From: Callorhinus ursinus
Taxonomy: Eukaryota; Chordata; Mammalia; Carnivora; Otariidae
Length of the DNA: 64,000 nt
Direction: 5' to 3'
Assembly (NCBI RefSeq): GCF_003265705.1
Contig: NW_020313005.1
Span: 19,704,671-19,768,670, forward strand
Under the pieces are notes generated by a model. That model ran no database searches. It saw only the letters and a program-made list of their open reading frames with translations, and was not told the DNA's origin. Below are positions 33,425-44,842 of this stretch, one piece after another (positions within the stretch are counted from its first letter, which is position 1; each line of letters opens with the position of its first letter). Made by a program: the position numbers and the translations under genes.

Positions 33425-33724
33425 CAAGGAAAGAACATTTAACAACAAAAAAACTAAGAATGGTCATGATTTTAAAATTTTCAAGTTGGATACAATGTAA
33501 CTTTTAGACAACTCACTACATTGCCTTGTTTTTCTCATTACAAACCAGAATGGTGAACATTTCATAATGGAACAGTCCTGGTCTAACACAGATTGGGATG
33601 TTGCAGTACTGGAAGTAAATATGAACCAGTTATATGTCTTGGCCTTGGCCTATAACTGATAGCCTTTAAATATGCCACATCCAGAATGCATCCCCCTCAC
33701 CCCCACAATCCCCACCCCATCCAT

Positions 33725-34025
33725 GAGTGACTCAGTATTTAAGACTTGACTCAAGTATCACCTGCTTGTGGAAGTTTTCTGCTCTTCCCCTTCTTCTTAG
33801 TTTGTGCACTTCCTTTATGCTCCCCAGAACATTCTGTACACACCTCTGACATACTATTTGTAAACTCAATATTCATCATTTATTTTCTTTACTGTCATCT
33901 TAATTACATCATGAGTCCTTAGAAGGAAGGAACTATGTTCTCCTCATTTCTGTACCTCCACAATCTAACATAGTGATTGAATTTCTATTAATAGGCATTC
34001 AAAAAATATTTGCTGAATGGACACA
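33725..34025 (+). mobile_element. L2 LINE 3' end remnant
   Basis: Old L2 pattern: CAAGTATCACCTGCTTGTGG, CCTTAGAAGGAAGGAACTATG, and an end reading AAAATATTTGCTGAATGGA. Confidence 0.72.
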
Positions 34026-35195
34026 GAACTAAATGAGCTTTACACTCTAGCAGAGATGATAAAACATGTGCATGCATAAGTATAGTGCTAGATGGAAACT
34101 CATAAATGACCTGAGAGGAGTGAAACCTGTCTTTCTTAAGGAATGAAGAGGAGGAAGAAGTTGGTTAGATCTAACTAAAGACATCAGACAAGGCTCACAG
34201 AGGAGATTATATCTGAGATTTCCGGGGAATAGACATAGGATGTGCATATACAGGGTCAGGAGAGAACAAGAAGCATAGAAGGAACCATGGGATCAAAGGC
34301 ACGGCATGGGAAAAACATAAGACACGAAGAGAATATGTGAGTATTTCACTTAATCAGAGAGCAGAGTTTGTAATAAATAGCAGAGTTTCAATAAATGAAT
34401 GAATGAATGAATAAATAAATAGGATGGGTTTGCCTAAAAGAGAAGCCATAGAAACCTTTGGACCAAGAGAGAAGTAGAGTTGGCTCTTAGGCCAATTGAA
34501 TAGGATGGCCATAGAAGGAATAAGCTAGAGCCTAGAGGCAAGGAGGCCAACTAGGGGCCTATTGTGCTATTGGGGAAAGAGTAAATAGAGGCAGAACTAC
34601 AAGAAATGCAGCAGGATTGGAAAGGGGACAGGTGCAAAAGATAAGTCATTAACCCCAAGAGTCAGCAGAGAAGAAGACTAGAAAGAACCTTAAGTGTGCA
34701 AACATGGTGCCTGGGAGAATTTGATGAGGACAGTGCCATTGGCAGAAATAGGGGAAAAGGAGAAGATCATGAGGATGGGAGGAGGGTGGAGATGGTAAAT
34801 GCCAGCAAAATCTCTAATATGCAATGCATAGGAATTATTAAAAGTAAACTTGGAAATGAGTTGGAATTAGAATTAGAATTGGGGAAGTTACCTACCCAGA
34901 AATGTGTTAGTTAAATCCACGAGATAGTTGGTGGGGACAGCCACAAGAAAGGCAGAAAGAAACCCAGAAGGTTATATTATTGTTCTATTCGACCAGTATT
35001 TATCATCACAGTATAGAGTCCCACGCTAGAATAGGCCAAGTAGAATGAAGACTAAGAAAGGACCACTGAACTGGGAGACATTGAACTTGGTCAATGGTCA
35101 TTTGTTTTAAGGATAAAAGCCACTTGCAAAAGTAAAGGAAGTAAAGTAAAAGTAAAGCCACCTGCAGGAAGTAAAAGCTTTTAAGGATGGCTGGT
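34026..35195. other. unassigned intergenic sequence, partly old repeat
   Basis: Contains a TGAATGAATGAATGAATAAA simple repeat near 34395 and a GAATTAGAATTAGAATT repeat near 34865. The purine-rich part at 34140-34700 resembles a common degraded mammalian repeat that I cannot name. Confidence 0.4.
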
Positions 35196-35395
35196 GGGGC
35201 GCCTGGGTGGCTCAGTCGTTAAGCGTCTGCCTTTGGCTCAGGTCATGATCCCAGGGTCCTAGGACTGAGCCCCTGCATCGGGCTCCCTGCTCCACGGGAA
35301 GCCTGCTTCTCCCTCTCCCACTCCCCCTGCTTGTGTTCCCTCTCTTGCTGTGTCTCTCTCTGTCAGGTAAATAAATAAAATTATTTTTTAAAAAA
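35196..35395 (+). repeat. SINEC
   Basis: Full Can-SINE, GGGGCGCCTGGGTGGCTCAG head, TAAATAAATAAAATTA tail. Confidence 0.93.
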
Positions 35396-35559
35396 AGCTA
35401 CTTGGCTGGTGAAGAACTAACAAGTACAGTTATCTCTTCCAAGATGTTACCTGCTGATTCTCTTCAGGTCTGAGTGAAGAGTTATATCATCATTGCTATT
35501 TCTCACTGATAGAAGGTACTAGGGGAAGGGGAGAAACTGAAAATGCTAGAGAGACCACT

Positions 35560-35707
35560 GAGATTTGTAACATGAGCATTATGCTTATAGTACAGAGGAG
35601 CAAACGGAAGCTCAAAAAGGTGAAATAACTTGCCCACAGGCAAAACCCAGTAACTAGCAGAGAAGGAAATTGAACCTTGGTTTGGGTGACTCAAAGACTT
35701 AAGGTCT
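35560..35707 (-). repeat. MIR SINE remnant
   Basis: Reverse MIR order: GGAGCAAACGGAAGCTC, AACTTGCCCACAGGC, GAAATTGAACCTTGG. Confidence 0.65.
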
Positions 35708-35980
35708 GGGGCACCTGGCTGGCTCAGTCGGTAGAGCATGTGACTCTTGATCTTGGGGTTGTAAGTTTGAGCTCCACGTTAGGCAGAGAGATTACTTTTT
35801 TTTTTTTTTTTTAACAGAGCACACGCAGGGGGAGCAGCAGAGGGAGAGGGAGAAACAGACTCCCTGCCGAGCAGGGAGCCCGATGTGGGGCTCGATCCCA
35901 GGACCCTGGGATCGTGACCAGAGCCGAAGGCAGACGCTTAACCGAGTCACCCAGGCGCCCCGAGATTACTTTAAAAAAAA
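35708..35980 (+). repeat. older Can-SINE split by a younger one
   Basis: Older SINE whose 3' end GAGATTACTTT occurs at 35788-35798 and again at 35962-35972, around the inserted SINE. Confidence 0.9.
35799..35961 (-). repeat. SINEC nested in older SINE
   Basis: Minus-strand Can-SINE with long T-run and end CACCCAGGCGCCCC, using GAGATTACTTT as target. Confidence 0.93.
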
Positions 35981-36972
35981 AGGATTTAAGGTCTTCTGCT
36001 CATATCATACTAATCAACTCCTTACCAGATATCAGAAAATATTAGTTTAATAAATCTCAGTGGATACATGGAAAATATATCAACAGCTAGCCATTCTTTT
36101 TGCTTGTATTTTAATGTAGTTTTGCGATATTTTCTAAAACCACACTTCTGTTAATAAGCGGAGACGTCTCTCTATAAAAATGTGATTGAGGAGTTAGAAA
36201 GTAACCCAGCTGAACTGCATTTCTCTCCTGCTTAGAAGGCTTCCATGTTCGTTCTGCCGCTGATGTTGAACAGGTGGAGTCACTTCTCAGAGAGACGTTC
36301 AGCCTGAAGCGGAACAGGTTTAACCGTATATGATTTAGACCTTTACTACACGACTAGGTAATTAAGATTTAAATATTTTAATGTATAAAGCCTTTCTCCT
36401 ATCTCCAGGTCTAGACTGAAAGAAGAATCTGGTTTCCAAACAATTCAAGTAGACAAAACAACCGAGTACTTAAAATCAATACAGAGCACCCACGTTCGGG
36501 AATGCCGGAGCAGGGTCTAGACATGGAAGGGAATCCGGCCCTAGAGTATACACGTCAATATCTTTTGTTTTCAAAGATAATATTGATTTAACTGATCACA
36601 ATCTGGATATGTAGGTGTGTCTGAAATAAAATGCCTGAAAAACAGTTGTAGACACACTATACATATACTAAGTTCTGTTTTGCTGTGAACTGGTTTACAG
36701 GCTTGAGGCAAACAAGTTGTGTAAGGACCCAGACATATACAATCCTGGGTGCCCTAGTAAAGACAAACAATGTAAGATCGTTAGGGTTCCTGCCAGGACC
36801 TTGGAGGATACTAGGGCAAAAGGGTGTCCCTAAAGCTTACTCCATATTAGCTCTGCAGAAAAGCTGCCTCTCGTTGCAGATCACTTTGGAGGCAATGTTA
36901 CTGCATGTGGCCCTGCCTTGTTTACCATTCTTCATTTGTTGTTCTGAGTATTGATTTGAAAGAACCCATCCT
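35981..36972. other. unassigned intergenic sequence, no repeats recognised
   Basis: About 1 kb. The segment near 36180-36345 is less AT-rich and looks single-copy, but I see no protein or RNA family in it. Confidence 0.5.
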
Positions 36973-37138
36973 GGGGCGCCTGGGTGGCTCAGTTGGCTAA
37001 GCGTCTGCCTTCAGCTCAGGTCATGGTCCCAGGGTCCTGGGATTAAGCCCCGCATCTGGCTCCCTGCTCAGTGGGGAGCCTGCTTCTCCCTCTCCCTCTG
37101 TCTGCCCCCCCCAATAAATAAATAAATAAAATATTAAA
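36973..37138 (+). repeat. SINEC
   Basis: Can-SINE with tail AATAAATAAATAAATAAAAT running into a GAA repeat. Confidence 0.93.
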
Positions 37139-37265
37139 AAGAAGAAGGAGGAGAAGAAGAAGAAGGAGGAGGAGAAGAAGAAAGAAGCCATGCCATTTCC
37201 TGTGCTTGGAAAGAAGGAGATGACGATGATGACAAAGAAGAAGAAAGACTTCCCATTTCGTGTGC
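37139..37265 (+). repeat. GAA/GGA-rich repeat with a duplicated flank
   Basis: AAGAAGGAGGAGAAGAAG units grown from the SINE tail. CCATTTCCTGTGCTTGG at 37192-37208 recurs with one change at 37255-37271, around a second short GAA run. Confidence 0.85.
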
Positions 37266-37271
37266 TTGGTC

Positions 37272-37639
37272 TGTTCTGCCTCTATGCTATGGCGATTTTC
37301 TCAGCTGCCTGTAATGATGCCACATGTTTTAGGGCTCTTGCTTAGTGCCTCTTTGATTTCTTCTGCCTTCAGTGCAGAAAATACAAAATGATGATAAAAC
37401 CCTCAGTGCTGGGAACTGCTGGCACTAAAAGTTCTTATTGTTGGTGATTTCTACATGGCGCTTGCTTTTCGGAAAAGCTGATGTGAAATTACTCAGCTTG
37501 AGAAGCCACCAATCAAAGAATTTGAATATATTTGGGTGATCTTTCTACCCTGAGCAGAAGTCCTTTCTACCAGATCCATAATGGAAGGGTGGAGAAACTC
37601 AGAGCTCTACAGTTAGAAGCTCTGTCTTTTTATTGAGCT
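37272..37639. other. unassigned intergenic sequence
   Basis: No repeat or gene recognised. Confidence 0.5.
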
Positions 37640-37940
37640 AATCTTCATCACATATTTGAAGATGACTGTCATATCCCATTCTGCCCTCCCCGTTCTCAAG
37701 ACTTTCCTTTAATGTAAACAGGCTCATTTCTGTAACTATTATACTTGTGGCTATTTCCAGACCTTTTTACCATGTATTATACACTTCTATATACATTCCA
37801 ATTTACCAATCAGCCTCTTAAAATGTGGTCTCCAAAACTGAACACAGTACTTCACATGCCATGTGGAGTACAGTGAACTTTTCCTGGACAGTGTGCATTT
37901 TATTAATGCAGCCTAACATTTCCTGCTGAAGCATCAATAC
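37640..37940 (+). mobile_element. CR1/L3-clade LINE-like remnant
   Basis: The series ATTCCAATTTACCAATCAGC, TTAAAATGTGGTCTCCAAAA, CTGAACACAGTACTTCACAT and TTATTAATGCAGCCTAACAT matches the 3' region of CR1-like LINEs as I remember it. Such copies in placental mammals are very old. Strand and family need a database search. Confidence 0.6.
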
Positions 37941-37966
37941 CAAAGTCACATAATAATTCATTCAAT

Positions 37967-38180
37967 GGGGCGCCTGGGTGGCTCAGTCATTAGGCGTCTG
38001 CCTTCGGCTCAGGTCATGATCCCGGGATCCTGGGATCAAGTCCTGTGTCGGGCTCCCTGCTCTGCAGAAAGCCTGCTTCGCCCTCTCCCTCTGCCTGCCG
38101 CTCTGTCTACTTGTGCTGTCTCTCTATCTCTCTGTCAAATAAATAAATAAAATCTTTAAAAATGAATAAATAAATAAAAA
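37967..38180 (+). repeat. SINEC
   Basis: Can-SINE with AATAATTCATTCAA and AATAATTCATGCAA target copies. Confidence 0.93.
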
Positions 38181-38335
38181 TAATTCATGCAACAGATATT
38201 TACTTAGCACCTACAGTGTGCCATGTATTTTTCTTGGGATACAAAGTGAAATATGATATGCTCTTGTTCTTGATTTGCTTAATCAATAAAGGCAATTTGT
38301 TCAATGTTAAAAAGTGTTAGGATAACAGGAAAAAC

Positions 38336-38558
38336 TGGGGTGCCTGGGTGACTCAGTTGGTTGAGCGGCTGCCTTCGGCTCAGGTCACGATCCCAGAGTA
38401 CTGGGATCGAGCCCCATGTTAGGCTCCCTGCTCAGCATGGGGTCTGCTTCTCCCTCTCCCTCTCTCCACCCCTGCCCCCGCTTGTGCTCTCTCTTGCTAT
38501 TTCTCTCTCTCTCTCTCTCTCTCAAATAAATAAATAAATAAATCTTAAAAAAAAAAAA
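38336..38558 (+). repeat. SINEC
   Basis: Can-SINE with a CT dinucleotide run (about 38500-38522) and AAATAAATAAATAAATAAAT tail. Confidence 0.93.
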
Positions 38559-38579
38559 GAAAAACAAACAGGAAAATCT

Positions 38580-39070
38580 TCCCAAATGAGAAATGCTTTA
38601 ACTGAGTTTGAAAAGATGTGAGTCATCTGGACAAATGTGGCTCTGGCTAGCAGGTGTCAGTCAAGCAGGTGTGAGCCAAGCCGAGGCATCGGTCTAGGTA
38701 CACACAGGGCAGCATGAAGTGGCAAGACATCATATGGGCACGACAGAGAAAAGAGAGGTCATGAAGAATAAGAGTTCTCAGCTAAAGATTTTGAACCCTG
38801 TCTTGATAGCCATTGGGAAAAACTAAATGATGGTCAGATTTGCATTTTAGGAAAATCACTCGGCCAGCCAGAAGACAGATTGGGGATAGGCCAGGCCAGG
38901 AGACTATTGAAATAATCCAGGAAGATGCAATGGGAGCCTGAACCAGAACAAAGAAGGTAGAAACGCAGTGGAGGGTTAATATAGGGATTAGACACTGACC
39001 CACCTGATGACTTGAGAAATATAGAAGAAATGTACCCTGGGGGAAAGACAGGGCATGGTAGCAAATAACA
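38580..39070. repeat. old interspersed repeat, family not assigned
   Basis: GATGGTCAGATTTGCATTTT, AGGAAAATCACTCGGCCAG, ATAATCCAGGAAGATGCAAT and GAGCCTGAACCAGAAC form a pattern common in mammalian genomes. Confidence 0.5.
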
Positions 39071-39074
39071 CAGT

Positions 39075-39340
39075 AGTTCAAGCAGGGACTTTAGATTGAG
39101 ATGAATTTCAGGGCCTGAATCCTCGCTCTACAATTTTATGAATGTGTGACCTTAAAGGACTTAATTTCATCAAAGCTCAGTATTCTCTTTGCAAAATAGG
39201 ATAATATCACCTTTTTAGAAGGGATCCCATAGGGACTGAATGGAATAATGGTTAAAGTACTTACGTGTTTTGCCCAGTACATAGCATGGAAGTGCTTCAT
39301 ACAGGACAGCAGGTAATTGTAATACTGATGGTGGTACTGA
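39075..39340 (+). repeat. MIR SINE remnant
   Basis: MIR order: CCTGAATCCTCGCTCTACAA, GAATGTGTGACCTTAAAGG, TTGCAAAATAGGATAATATC, CAGTACATAGCATGGAAGTG. Confidence 0.78.
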
Positions 39341-39409
39341 TCATGCTGGTGCAATTCAGCAAAACAGAAAATGCAGGGGGAAGAGCAAGTTTGGGGAAGA
39401 GATAATGAT

Positions 39410-39800
39410 ATTAAGACAGTAGCTCATATTTGTATAGTACTTTTCAATTTTCAGGTTTCTTTTCTATACATTATCTCATTTCATCTTCAAAAGAATGCTG
39501 TAAGGCTCACTTATTTCCTTTCTAGGACTCCATCCTAGGAAAATTATCCAAAATGAGAATAAATCATGGAAAAACGCTTATGAGAGATGGTAAACTTTTA
39601 AAAAGCAAAATGCAAAATTGTATATATAGAATAATTCCAATTACACATTTAAAGTAGACTGGAAGAAAATAAACCAACATATCAGGGGTTTTGGTTTTGG
39701 TTTTTTTTTTTTGGATAGTGGAATTGTAGAAGATTGTTCTATTCTTAATGTATTTCTGCATTTTTCAAATTTTTTATACTTTGGTAATGGAGGAAGAAAT
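39410..39800 (+). mobile_element. old L1M 3' fragment with a MIR-like start (tentative)
   Basis: CACTTATTTCCTTTCTAGGA and ATTTCTGCATTTTTCAAATT resemble L1M 3' UTR; the stretch before about 39520 (ATACATTATCTCATTTCATC) resembles MIR/L2 sequence. Both are weak. Confidence 0.45.
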
Positions 39801-39894
39801 GGTTCACTTCTCTTTTGTTTTTCTTTGTCTTTTCAACAATGATCTGTTAAGAAGATCAGTTTACCATTATTATTATCGGTACTTTAGAATACTA

Positions 39895-39970
39895 ATGCTT
39901 CTATTGATAACAACCATAACTAACACATATAGCACTTACTGCATGCCAGGCACTGTCTTAAGCATCTTAA
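39895..39970 (-). repeat. MIR fragment
   Basis: ATAGCACTTACTGCATGCCA and GGCACTGTCTTAAGCATCTT match the reverse 3' end of MIR. Confidence 0.65.
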
Positions 39971-40718
39971 TAGATACTAAGTTCAGACATGAGTTTAGAA
40001 TTTATTAGAATTGTAACATTTTTATGTTTGGGGCTATAAATAATAGAAATGTCTATTCAAATTGGCTTAAACAAAACTAATATTTTTTGGCTTATATAAC
40101 TGGAAAAATCTAGAACTAAAGGCGTAGCGATCAGGCATGGTTCCAATCAGGACTTCAGCTCACATCTCCATGATTCTCCTGGTCCTCCTCATGAGGCAGC
40201 TTTATCCACAGGCTAACAAGGAGTCATTTGCAAAAATTTCAGATCCTATGTTACACCCTCACAAAAAATTGTCCGGAAGAAAAGACAGCTTCTGCCCTAG
40301 CCGTCTAAACAAGAGCCCTGAGATTCTCGGGTCGAACAACTTAGGTCGTATACCCTCTCCTGAATCAATAACCAGGGGATGAGGAGGGGCTGAGTACAGG
40401 CAAAAATAATGTGCTGAATGTCTCAAATCAACCAGGACCTCCAGGATTTGGAGGTGGGGGCAGCCTGGAAGAAGGGTGATAACCGAATGAAAATCAAATA
40501 CGTAGGGACAATTGGGAAAAGGGTACTAGGTAGGAAGTAGACAATGTCAATTATCATATTTCTCAACAATTTAGTTTGGATCTTACTGCTAGCTAAAGCA
40601 CAAATTTCATCTTTCTTCCTTCTCAGATGTCCTTCCTGGGATGCTTATTTTGGTTCTGTATTTGTTATTCTGTGCATCATTGAATACGTGTTGATTAAGT
40701 GTCTATGAAACCCCTCAT
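39971..40718. other. unassigned intergenic sequence, partly old repeat
   Basis: TCAAATTGGCTTAAACAAAA and TTATATAACTGGAAAAATCT near 40055-40110 look like a common unassigned mammalian repeat. The 81-codon frame at 40137-40382 shows no family. Confidence 0.4.
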
Positions 40719-40908
40719 CTTTATTTTTATTTTATTTTATTTATTTATTTGTCAGAGAAAGACAAAGAGAGCAGAAGCAGGGGGGAGCAGTAGGGAGAAG
40801 GAGAAGCAGGCTCCCCACTGAGCCTGATGCAGGGCTCGATCCCAGGACCCCGGGATCATGACCTGAGCTGAAGTCAGACGCTTGACTGACTGAGCCACCC
40901 AGGTGCCC
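40719..40908 (-). repeat. SINEC
   Basis: Minus-strand Can-SINE with AAACCCCTCATCTTT and AAACCCCTCACCTTT target copies. Confidence 0.93.
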
Positions 40909-41199
40909 CTAAACCCCTCACCTTTAAAATTATTGGAAAACCTTGAGTTGAAGATAAGATGTAGAACAAGCTAATATGACATATTCTTCCTTGGCTTATA
41001 TTGTTTGTTTGTTGTTTCAATTAAGAGATTCCAAAAAATAAAAAAATAAAAAGGAGAAAAGAAAGGAAAGAAAAAAAATATCAGAGAGAGAGAGAGAGAG
41101 AGAGACTCCAGCTAGCTTCTCAGGCAGAGCCTCACAGAGTGAGAGCATCAAGAAGCAGACTCCAAAGTCTAGTCTTGTTTTCTTGTTTGTTGTTTTGGT
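40909..41199. other. unassigned sequence with AG repeat
   Basis: AGAGAGAGAGAGAGAGAGAG lies near 41084-41105. Nothing else is recognised. Confidence 0.55.
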
Positions 41200-41499
41200 C
41201 TGTTTTTTTATATAACAGCTTTACTGAGATGTAATTCACATACCATACAATTCACACATTTAAAGTGTACAATTCAATGGTTTTTAGTATATTCACAGAT
41301 TTGTGCAGCTATTACCACAATCAATTTTAGAACATTTTTATTCCACCCAAAAGAAACACTGAACCCATTACTCGTCACTCCATTTTCCCCAGCTCTTCTC
41401 CCTGCATCCTTAGGCAACCACTAATCTACTTTCCATATCTATAGATTGGCCTTTTCTAGACATTTCATCCAAATGGAATCTTAAAATACTTCGTCTTTA

Positions 41500-41709
41500 T
41501 TTTATTTTATTTTTCTTTAAAGATTTTATTTATTTATTTGACAGAGAGACAGAGAGAGAGAGAGAACGAGCACAAGCGGGGGGAACAGCAGAGGGAGAAG
41601 CAGACTCCTCGCTGAGCAGGGAGCCTGACGTGGGGCTTGATCCTAGGACCCCAGGATCATGACCCCAGCTAAAAGCAAACGCTTAACTGACTGAGCCGCC
41701 CAGGTGCCC
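41500..41709 (-). repeat. SINEC
   Basis: Minus-strand Can-SINE ending CCGCCCAGGTGCCCT, inside the L1M fragment. Confidence 0.92.
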
Positions 41710-41742
41710 TGACCACGTTTTTTTTTTTTTAAAGACCAAGTA

Positions 41743-41943
41743 TTGGTGCGCCTGGGTGTCTCAGTCAGTTAAGCGTCTGCCTTTGGCTGGGGTCATGATC
41801 CTGGGGTCCTGGGATCGAACCCCAAGTCGGGCTTCCTGCTCAGCAAGGAGTCTGGTTCTCCCTCTCCCTCTACTGTTCCCCCTGCTAGTGCTCATTCTCT
41901 CTCTCTCTTTCTGTCAAATAAATAAATAAAATCTTAAAAAAAA
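41743..41943 (+). repeat. SINEC
   Basis: Plus-strand Can-SINE 33 bases after the minus one, forming a head-to-head inverted pair. Confidence 0.92.
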
Positions 41944-42029
41944 ATACGTGGTCTTTTCTCTCTGGCTTTAAGGTCAGCCATGTTGCAGCATTTATTAGTA
42001 CCTTGTTTCTTTTTATTGCCAAATAATAT

Positions 42030-42095
42030 TCCATTTTATATATATATGTATATATATATGTATATATATGTATATATATATATACATATATACAC
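42030..42095. repeat. TA-rich microsatellite
   Basis: Tandem TATATATG and TATATA units within the L1M fragment. Confidence 0.9.
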
Positions 42096-42285
42096 CATTT
42101 AGCCATTCATCAGTTGATGGATATTAGGTTCTTTCCACTTTTTGGGTATTATAAATAATGCTTTTATGGACATTTGTGTACAAGTTTCTGTGTGAATATA
42201 TGTTTTTCTCTTGATCATATACCTAAAAGTAGAATTTCTGGGTCATATGTAGTTCTCTGTTCTGTAGATCAGAAATCTGATCATG

Positions 42286-42410
42286 GGGCACCTGGGTGGC
42301 TCAGTCGCTTCAGTGTCCAACTCTTGATCTCACCTCAGGTCTTGATCTCAGAGTTATGAGTTCAAGCCCCATGTCGGGCTCCATGCTGGGCGTGGAGCCC
42401 ACTTGAAAGA
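42286..42410 (+). repeat. SINEC, short subtype
   Basis: Can-SINE with CCAACTCTTGATCTCACCTC and GGCTCCATGCTGGGCGTGG; the tail has become a GAAA/GGAA repeat. Confidence 0.9.
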
Positions 42411-42541
42411 AAGAAAGAGAGAGGGGGGGCCGGCGGGAGGAAGGAAGGAAAAAAGGAAGGACAGAAGGAAGGAAGGAAGAAGGAAGAAAGGAAGGAAGGA
42501 AGGAAGGAAGGAAGGAAGGAAGGAAGGAAGGAAGGAAGAAA
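42411..42541 (+). repeat. GGAA/GAAA microsatellite
   Basis: Interrupted GGAA units with a nearly perfect run of GGAA from about 42489 to 42536, grown from a SINE tail. Confidence 0.95.
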
Positions 42542-42734
42542 TTTGATCTTATTTGAACCCTTAAAGTACGATCTTAAGGTAACCAAACTCAAGAGAGATT
42601 GCTTTTTGTTGATCTAAAGATAATACATTAATTGACAGTGCAATTCAAAGTTCAGGAGACTAGAACACTCAATATTATTTGGGAAAATCCTTTCCAACAT
42701 CAAGATACGAGAAACTGAAAATTACTTCATTTAA

Positions 42735-42880
42735 TTTTTCATTTAATACAACAATTCTCTGTGGCTTGGAGAGACTAGAAAAATTGTTCCAGGTTACATA
42801 GAAAATAGGTAGAAACAACAGGATTTGAACCCAGGTCTGCCTCTTTCCAGAACTGTCTCTTTTAAGTACTAGACCAGACA
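42735..42880 (-). repeat. MIR SINE remnant
   Basis: Reverse MIR: TTGTTCCAGGTTACATAG, ACAGGATTTGAACCCAGGTC. Confidence 0.72.
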
Positions 42881-44382
42881 CACATTGCTTAAATGCCACC
42901 AAATATTTTACTGTCCATTTGTTGGAAATGAGTGTTTCCCATAATTTCACCCACAACCCTATTCCGAGCGGATGGCTGCTTAATAAGTATATGCCGACTT
43001 TCAGGCGCTTTACTTGCAAAAGGCAGTGTGGTATTCAAATTCTGGAGGCTCCTTAATGTGACTCTCTCTACTGACTTTTTATGACAAGTTGTTCCTGATC
43101 ACATTTTCTGGCACACCTCCTTAAAAGCACAGTCAGCAGCTCCTGGATGCTTGCCCTACAGGAACTTTTGATGATGTGTGTACTATTTTGAGATAAAAAT
43201 GGTTCTGCATCTAGCAGCCCAGAAACGTATTTTAAATCATCTTTTAAATCCCTCCTTACATTTTACATGGTGAAGACTGCTGAGGACTTGAGTTGTTTCC
43301 AGATATGCCATAGTAAACTGGGTTTCGCTCCTTTTTGGGATGGGTTGCAAACCAGAGAAGGAGCTAATCACCATGTAGTGACTAAAGCTACTGTCATGCC
43401 TTCAGATGTTGCTAATCTTGGAATGACCAGATTTGCTCCAGATCTTTTCAGAAAATTAGGGTTGTACCCACCTGTACTTTGTTGGTATTCACACACTAAA
43501 TGACATAACCATGATAAACAATTATGAAATGAACATTCATCTTCAGAAGTTTTGTTAAATTTGTTAGATGTAAAAATAGTATCATGGTTTTGTGAGAAAA
43601 AAATTTTTTTTTCCTTTGTGACACATACTAAAGAATATCTAGGGGTGAAACTGAAGAGTAAGAGGTTGCCCCTAAATGAAAAGTGGACAGGATTGAATAT
43701 TTGATACAAATAATTTAAAAATGCCTAACTGTTACTTGAAACACTGAGATTTGACTAGGTATGCAATCTTTCAGATCTGATAGAAATTACTTTTACTGAA
43801 GTGCATAGAGAGATAAAGTATAAAGCAAATGTATTAACTGACATATTTGGTGAGGATAAGTGACACTTGGATACCACAAGATCAAGTTAATGTCACCAAA
43901 TAAAAAGATTATAATAGTTTCAAGTTGTAAAGACTGATGTATGGGGCAATAACCCATCCTTGCAAAAGAAGTTATTCTTATAGTGGTTGTTTTTAATATT
44001 TTGCTCTTGGCTGCTGACCTGGGCAGATTAGGGTTGAAGTTTTCAGGATCCATGAGGCTGATTTTACAGTAACAAAGGGTACAAACAGGTCTAAGGATTC
44101 TTGCCTTCAAGAATAGGTAAAGAATGGCTTTCTATCTAATTCTTCAACTTGTCATTTGCTAGTTCTTTCTAAAAATTTCTTGGATGTCTAATCCTGAATT
44201 CTGTTGTTTTCTATCATTCAGCTATGTTACAAGTCAATTCTCCTTTGAGTTCAGAAGTGTCTGATGGAAGTCTAAGTCAGTTCTCAACCATCCATCTACT
44301 TTATGTGTTATTTGTGACCTCTTAGTTCCTCAAACTAACTCTCTTTTTAGCCAGTCCCTTGAGGAAATGCAAGGATATATTC
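42881..44382. other. unassigned intergenic sequence
   Basis: About 1.5 kb without a recognised repeat or gene. Frames at 43267-43503 plus, 43368-43709 minus and 43793-44110 minus show no family resemblance. Confidence 0.5.
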
Positions 44383-44490
44383 ATTTATTTATTTATTTTA
44401 AGTAAACTCTAAGCACAATGTGGAGCTTGAACACATTGTCTCGAGATCAAGAGTCACATGCTCTACTAACTGAGCCAGCCGGGCACCCCA
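44383..44490 (-). repeat. older Can-SINE
   Basis: Minus-strand older type with CTAAGCACAATGTGGAGC and end GCCAGCCGGGCACCCC. Confidence 0.87.
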
Positions 44491-44545
44491 AGGTTGGATG
44501 GATGGATGGATGGATGGATAGATCAATAGATAGACAGATAGATTT
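44491..44545 (+). repeat. GGAT/GATA microsatellite
   Basis: GGATGGATGGATGGATGGAT then ATAGATAGACAGATAGAT units. Confidence 0.95.
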
Positions 44546-44566
44546 TTTTTTAAAGATTTTATCTTT

Positions 44567-44765
44567 GGGGCACCTGGGTGGCTCAGTCGTTAAGCGTCTG
44601 CCTTCGGCTCAGGCCAAGATCCCAGGGTCCTGGGATCGAGCCCCACATCGGGCTCCCTGCTCCGCAGGAAGCCTGTTTCTCCTTCTCCACTCCCCTTGCT
44701 TGTATTTCCTCTCTCACTGTGTCTCTCTCTGTCAAATAAATTCCTTAAAAAAAATAATAAATAAA
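44567..44765 (+). repeat. SINEC inside an older minus-strand SINE
   Basis: Can-SINE with the GTCGTTAAGCG head variant. TTTTATCTTT occurs on both sides as a target copy. Confidence 0.92.
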
Positions 44766-44767
44766 TA

Positions 44768-44842
44768 TTTTATCTTTAAGTAATCTCTACACCCAAAGTG
44801 GGGCTTGAACTTACAACCCTGTGATCAAGAGTCTCGCGCTCA
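44768..44842 (-). repeat. older Can-SINE, truncated
   Basis: AATCTCTACACCCAAAGTGG through GATCAAGAGTCTCGCGCTC; the head is missing. Confidence 0.8.

Larger units (their letters stand above)
41200..42262 (-). mobile_element. old L1M 3' fragment, interrupted
   Basis: Antisense L1M 3' UTR and ORF2 end: TTTACTGAGATGTAATTCAC, GTGTACAATTCAATGGTTTT, GGCAACCACTAATCTACTTT, then after the SINEs ATATTCCATTTTATATATAT and CATTCATCAGTTGATGGATA. SINEs lie at 41500-41709 and 41743-41943. Confidence 0.82.

Noticed and set aside
41084..41105. CRISPR-like or phased repeats among the simple repeats and clustered SINEs
   Set aside because: Direct repeats are SINE target duplications or microsatellites; there is no regular spacer pattern and the genome is mammalian.
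42881..44382. Possible coding exons at 43267-43503 and 43793-44110
   Set aside because: Short frames with no recognisable domain, and no splice or promoter context; chance frames are expected at this length.
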